Source of the DNA: Flavobacterium sp. 245
GTDB lineage: Bacteria > Bacteroidota > Bacteroidia > Flavobacteriales > Flavobacteriaceae
Direction of reading: 5' to 3'
Assembly (NCBI RefSeq): GCF_004362055.1
Contig: NZ_SNXB01000013.1
Location: 62,001-126,000, forward strand
Length of the DNA: 64,000 nt
The notes under the pieces were generated by a model that had not been told where the DNA came from, searched no databases, and was given only the letters and a program-made list of their open reading frames with translations. Made by a program: the position numbers and the translations under genes. Numbering within the stretch: the first letter of the stretch is position 1; every line of letters starts with the position of its first letter. This document shows, piece after piece, positions 60,272 to 64,000 of the stretch.

Positions 60272-61063
60272 TTAAAGATCTTGCGCATTAGCAATTAACT
60301 CCGCAATATCAAGCACTTTTACTTGACCTTCTTTTTCTTGATGTTTGATACCATCCGTCAACATTGTATTACAGAAAGGACATCCAGCCGCAATAATATC
60401 TGGTTTAGTTTCTAAAGCATCTTCTGTACGCAGTACATTTACTTCTTTATTTCCTGGCTCTGCATCTTTGAACATCTGTGCTCCACCAGCTCCACAGCAT
60501 AAACCACTAGCTTTTGAGCGTTTCATTTCGACTAATTCAACATCTAGTTTCTGAATTAAATCTCTAGGCGCTTCGTAAACTTTATTAGCTCTTCCTAAAT
60601 AACAAGGATCATGAAAAGTAATTTTCTTTCCTTTAAACTGACCACCTTCAACAGTCAATCTTCCGTCATCAATTAATGATTTTAAAAATTCCGTATGGTG
60701 AATAACTTCATAGTTTCCACCTAATTCAGGATATTCATTTTTTAAAGTATTAAAACAATGCGGACAAGCTGTCACAATCTTTTTTGCTTCGTATGCATTC
60801 AAAACCTCGATATTCATCATGGCCTGCATTTGAAACAGAAATTCATTTCCAGCGCGTTTTGCAGGATCTCCGGTACAACTCTCTTCAGTACCTAAAACCG
60901 CAAATGAAACATTCGTACGATTTAAAATACGCACAAATGCTTTTGTAATTTTTTTTGCTCTATCATCAAAACTTCCTGCGCAACCTACCCAAAATAAAAC
61001 TTCTGGCTGTGTTCCTTGGGCTAGCATTTCAGCCATTGTTGGCACTACTAAACTTTCTGACAT
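60272..61063 (-). CDS. (Fe-S)-binding CCG-domain protein (LldE/HdrB-like)
   Basis: 263 residues with two Cys-rich CCG-type modules: CAGSFDDRA...CTGDPAKRAGNE...ACPHCFNTL in the first half, and FHDPCYLGR...GLCCGAGGAQMF...AAGCPFCNTML in the second. Such modules bind Fe-S clusters in LldE, GlpC and HdrB-type electron carriers. It pairs with the membrane Fe-S protein gene next to it, so both likely form a quinone-linked redox complex. The electron donor is unknown. Confidence 0.9.
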   Translation of the reverse strand: MSESLVVPTMAEMLAQGTQPEVLFWVGCAGSFDDRAKKITKAFVRILNRTNVSFAVLGTEESCTGDPAKRAGNEFLFQMQAMMNIEVLNAYEAKKIVTACPHCFNTLKNEYPELGGNYEVIHHTEFLKSLIDDGRLTVEGGQFKGKKITFHDPCYLGRANKVYEAPRDLIQKLDVELVEMKRSKASGLCCGAGGAQMFKDAEPGNKEVNVLRTEDALETKPDIIAAGCPFCNTMLTDGIKHQEKEGQVKVLDIAELIANAQDL

Positions 61064-61073
61064 CTTCTTTTAT

Positions 61074-61186
61074 TGTTAAATCGGTTAATCGTTTATTTGG
61101 TTAATCGCACTCGTTGCTATTACCTACTAAAAACCTTTATTTTTATTCAAATCGCTTAAACGGTTAAACAAATAACCAATTAAACT
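61074..61186. repeat. Inverted word repeat between the two Fe-S genes, TTTAATCG family
   Basis: GGTTAATCGTTTATTTGG on one side faces AATCGCTTAAACGG and TTAAACAAATAACCAATT on the other. It is similar to the arrays at 10585-10668 and 12061-12149. Confidence 0.72.
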
Positions 61187-61189
61187 ATC

Positions 61190-62527
61190 TTAATTTTCGT
61201 TTTTCCAATTCAAACGGTCTTGCTGGCTGTACTGCCAAGGCGCACCGTTGTTTTCAATATTAGTCATCATTGCATTCAGCGACATTGGTGCCGCACTTTG
61301 CTCCATCACTAAGTAACGACGCATATCCATAATAATAGAAAGCGGACTAATATTTACCGGACATTCTTCTACACATGCGTTGCATGATGTACAAGCCCAT
61401 AATTCCTCAGGTGTAATATAATCATTTAATAGTGTTTTATTATCTGGAACAAAAACACCTTTATTCGCATCAATATTTTTTCCAACTTCAGTTAAACGAT
61501 CTCTCGTATCCATCATAATTTTACGAGGAGATAATTTTTTTCCAGTTTGATTAGCCGGACATGAAGACGTACAACGTCCGCATTCTGTACATGTATAGGC
61601 ATTTAAAAGTTGTACCCAATTTAAATCCTGCACATCGCTTGCTCCAAATTTAGCCGGAGCTGCATTTTCGTCAACCGGAGCTGCCGCAAAAGGATCAGCA
61701 TTTGGATCCATCATCAATTTCACTTCTTTTGTAACCGAAGCTAAATTATCAAACTGACCTTCTGGTTTCAAGTTTGCAAAATAGGTATTTGGGAAAGCCA
61801 AAAGAATATGCAAATGCTTTGAAAAATATAAATAGTTCATAAAAACTAAAATACCTACAATATGCATCCACCAGAATACTTCGAATAAAAGCCCAACTAA
61901 CTCGTTTGAAGTGCCATTAAAAATTGGCGCAATAAATTGACTTATTGGATAACTTCCTGCTTTGTGAAAATGTGAATAACCGCCTGGAACATTTTGCAAA
62001 TGCAAATCAGAGGCATTCATTAATAAAAACAAGATCATTAAAACAGTTTCGAAATACAAAATATAATTTGCATCGCTTTTAGGAAAACCAGTTAAATCAG
62101 AATGTATAAAACGCTTCAGTCTGATAAAGTTTCTTCTTATCCAGAAAACAGTAACAGCAAAAATTACAAGTATTGCTAATATTTCAAATGAAGCGATTAA
62201 AACATCATAAACAACGCCTAAATAAGGTGCAAAAATTCTATGTGTTCCAAAAAGTCCATCAATAATAATCTCGAGTAACTCGATATTAATAATTACAAAA
62301 CCAACATATACAAAAATATGTAGTATACCTGCAACAGGGCGTCTCACCATTTTTGACTGCCCAAGAGCAATCAAAGCCATGTTTTTCCAGCGAGCTTTAG
62401 GATTATCTTTTCGATCTACATCAACTCCTAAATTAATGTTTCGCATGATTTTTTTTACGCTCGCTGCAAAAAAACCGAAACCAACTATAAGAAGTATGGC
62501 AAATAAAATATTATCTAAATAACTCAT
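61190..62527 (-). CDS. Membrane-bound 4Fe-4S dicluster protein (HdrC/GlpC-like)
   Basis: 445 residues. About six membrane helices in the first 250 residues, a NarI/DsrM-like heme-bearing arrangement in related proteins. Two ferredoxin motifs follow in a cytoplasmic domain: CTECGRCTSSCP (about 305-316) and CTSCNACVEECP (about 380-391), each CxxCxxCxxxCP. It probably exchanges electrons between the soluble CCG protein encoded next to it and the menaquinone pool. Its gene starts 6 bp after the mlaD-like gene ends. Confidence 0.92.
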   Translation of the reverse strand: MSYLDNILFAILLIVGFGFFAASVKKIMRNINLGVDVDRKDNPKARWKNMALIALGQSKMVRRPVAGILHIFVYVGFVIINIELLEIIIDGLFGTHRIFAPYLGVVYDVLIASFEILAILVIFAVTVFWIRRNFIRLKRFIHSDLTGFPKSDANYILYFETVLMILFLLMNASDLHLQNVPGGYSHFHKAGSYPISQFIAPIFNGTSNELVGLLFEVFWWMHIVGILVFMNYLYFSKHLHILLAFPNTYFANLKPEGQFDNLASVTKEVKLMMDPNADPFAAAPVDENAAPAKFGASDVQDLNWVQLLNAYTCTECGRCTSSCPANQTGKKLSPRKIMMDTRDRLTEVGKNIDANKGVFVPDNKTLLNDYITPEELWACTSCNACVEECPVNISPLSIIMDMRRYLVMEQSAAPMSLNAMMTNIENNGAPWQYSQQDRLNWKNEN

Positions 62528-62533
62528 TTATAA

Positions 62534-63499
62534 TTATTTTTTATCAGTTGAGTTTGTTTGTTCTGTTGGTGCTACATATGGTTTGTTTTTCTTTCCAAAA
62601 AGAGAAACATTTACGTAACGAGTTGGGTAAAGACGAACATCTTGAAGCAATAATTCAAGCTCTTTTGAAGTTTTGGCTAGATTATTATACAAAGCATCGT
62701 CATTTAACAATTTCCCAGCTGTACCTTTTCCTGAATTTAAATTCGTCATTAATCCATCAACTTTAGCTAAAGTCTGATTTAAGCTTCGAACTGTTTTTCC
62801 TAAATCGGCCTTGTTTAAAGAATCAGAAATTTTATTAAAGTTGCTTGATACTTTATTAAAATTGGAAACCATTCCATTAATCTGTCCTTTATTGGTATCT
62901 AGAATATTGTTTAGACTTCCTGAAGCTTTATGAAACTGCTCCATTGTCCGGCTTAACTCTGCAATAGTTTTCTTTAAATTTTCTTGTGTATTTTTATCTA
63001 AAGTATTGTTTAATCCTGTAACCAGATTATCAATATTTACAAGCATTTTATCTAATTTCGCCTGAATCGGTTCAAGTTTTCCTCCTAACGATTCTGTTAA
63101 TCCAAGTTCCACACTTCCTGAAAGTGTCTGACCTTCGGCCGCAGGTTCTTTGTCTGCAAGATTAGGAATAATTTTAATTTGTTTTCCTCCAATCAAACTT
63201 GGAGAATACAAAGCCGCTGTACTTGTTTTAGAAATAGGAAAATCTGTTTTAAGCTGAAGTTCAACTAGTAACTTGCCCGTTGTTTCACTGATGGTAATTT
63301 TACTTACTTTACCAATTGCAAGTCCGTTTATGGTGACTGGCGCTGATGGTGCTAAATCCTCTACATTATCATATTCAACAAATAATGTTTTGTAATTTGT
63401 AAAAAGATCTCTGCCTTTTAAAAAACTGTAGCCCCAAATAAATAATAATATTGACGCGATGACTAAAATAGCCGTTTTAATTTCTCTTGTTAGTTTCAA
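62534..63499 (-). CDS. MlaD/MCE family protein
   Basis: 321 residues starting at TTG (63499; MKLTREIKTAILVI). One N-terminal membrane helix (about 8-27) and an MCE/MlaD domain (about 38-115: LFVEYDNVEDLAPSAPVTIN, GLAIGKVSKITI). A long helical region follows (about 140-290, many heptads), as in proteins that form lipid tunnels. MCE proteins carry phospholipids between membranes. No MlaE/MlaF is adjacent in the window. It is encoded between the amidase and the Fe-S genes. Confidence 0.92.
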   Translation of the reverse strand: MKLTREIKTAILVIASILLFIWGYSFLKGRDLFTNYKTLFVEYDNVEDLAPSAPVTINGLAIGKVSKITISETTGKLLVELQLKTDFPISKTSTAALYSPSLIGGKQIKIIPNLADKEPAAEGQTLSGSVELGLTESLGGKLEPIQAKLDKMLVNIDNLVTGLNNTLDKNTQENLKKTIAELSRTMEQFHKASGSLNNILDTNKGQINGMVSNFNKVSSNFNKISDSLNKADLGKTVRSLNQTLAKVDGLMTNLNSGKGTAGKLLNDDALYNNLAKTSKELELLLQDVRLYPTRYVNVSLFGKKNKPYVAPTEQTNSTDKK

Positions 63500-63549
63500 A
63501 ATTCTTAGTGTTTGTACAAAATTAATATAAATATTCGAACTTGTGACTA

Positions 63550-64000
63550 TTATTTAACTGCGTCCTGAATACTGATTTTTTCCCCATCTTTAATTGCAGT
63601 TAAAAATGCAGCTCCATATCCTTTACCCTTAGCTTCTTGCAAAAATTTCTTTGCCGCTTCATAATCTGAAGTTTCTTGGTAGAAATATTTATAAATATTA
63701 TTTTCATAAACCATGGTCACATTTTTTAAGCCTTTAAAATTTTTGGGCTCTAATGTCGTCTTCTTGATACTTGCAATAAGCTGTACTTTATAAAAAGTTC
63801 CTTTCACTGCATTTTTCGCAGCAGCAGATGGTTCAGCTGGCTTTGGCTTTTTTGGTGTCGAAGTATCTTTTGCAGGTCTCACATCTGAAAGCTCAGGTAT
63901 CCCTGAACCAAAATATTCGCTTTTATAGCTTAAAATAGCATCGGCAATTGCTTTTGCAATATCATTTTGTCCTTCTTCAGAATTTAGAATATTTCCTTCT
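63550..64000 (-). CDS. N-acetylmuramoyl-L-alanine amidase, C-terminal part (runs off the window)
   Basis: The frame stays open to the right edge, so the true start is outside; a GTG at 63882 is internal. The visible N-terminal part (NILNSEEGQNDIAKAIADAI, then SYKSEYF) is the typical end of an Amidase_3 catalytic domain. It is followed by a Pro/Lys-rich linker and a SPOR-like domain (FYKVQLIASIKKTTLEPKNF, VTMVYENNIYKYFYQETSDYEAAKKFL). It cleaves the peptide from MurNAc in the periplasm, probably at division sites. The call rests on the fragment only. Confidence 0.82.
   Translation of the reverse strand, partial: EGNILNSEEGQNDIAKAIADAILSYKSEYFGSGIPELSDVRPAKDTSTPKKPKPAEPSAAAKNAVKGTFYKVQLIASIKKTTLEPKNFKGLKNVTMVYENNIYKYFYQETSDYEAAKKFLQEAKGKGYGAAFLTAIKDGEKISIQDAVK

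Overview
The window looks like chromosomal DNA of a Flavobacterium close to F. johnsoniae (Bacteroidota). The support is: low GC, promoters of the TAnnTTTG type, SusC/SusD pairs, a type IX secretion (T9SS) adhesin with a PorP/SprF partner, a bacillithiol gene (bshA), and flavobacterial intergenic repeat elements. I see no rRNA, tRNA, CRISPR, integrase or transposase.

Layout. 1-8.1 kb: the 3' end of a giant T9SS adhesin, a PorP/SprF-like outer-membrane protein and an OmpA/PD40 protein, all on +. 8.2-12.7 kb: a minus-strand housekeeping run (CAP lipoprotein, pdxH, rnz, a small STAS-like protein, pyrB, pyrR) whose intercistronic gaps hold short-word inverted repeats. 12.9-15.3 kb: two AT-rich genes of unknown function, one with a possible PD-(D/E)XK-like nuclease core and one with a HEPN RNxxxH motif; this is the best candidate for an undescribed (defence-like) module. 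15.4-18.4 kb: small accessory genes (DHFR-like reductase, lipoprotein, methyltransferase, Coq4-like protein, membrane protein, 57-residue lipoprotein). 18.5-22.3 kb: ABC-F ATPase, TlpA-like protein, WG-repeat protein.

22.6-41.5 kb is a chitin/N-acetylglucosamine utilisation locus. Operon 1 is susC-susD-nagB/PIG-L fusion-GH20, operon 2 is susC-susD-GH18 chitinase, and a LytS/LytTR two-component pair plus a sugar MFS transporter follow on +. Upstream of both susC genes and of the transporter there is a pair of direct repeats with a 21-bp period, placed 26-27 bp before a -7-like element. This is the arrangement expected for LytTR regulators, so the locus probably forms one regulon: GH18 and GH20 degrade chitin, SusC/D and the MFS protein import the products, and the NagB fusion feeds glycolysis.

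41.5-64 kb is mostly housekeeping: transaldolase-like aldolase, SDR, SRP RNA (minus strand, with an excellent promoter and tandem terminators), glutaminyl cyclase, hutI and hutG, a DEAD-box helicase and a hybrid kinase that end inside one shared terminator hairpin, a dicarboxylate symporter, aroC, an LpxH-like phosphatase, bshA, and an iron-sulfur/MlaD/amidase cluster that runs off the right edge.
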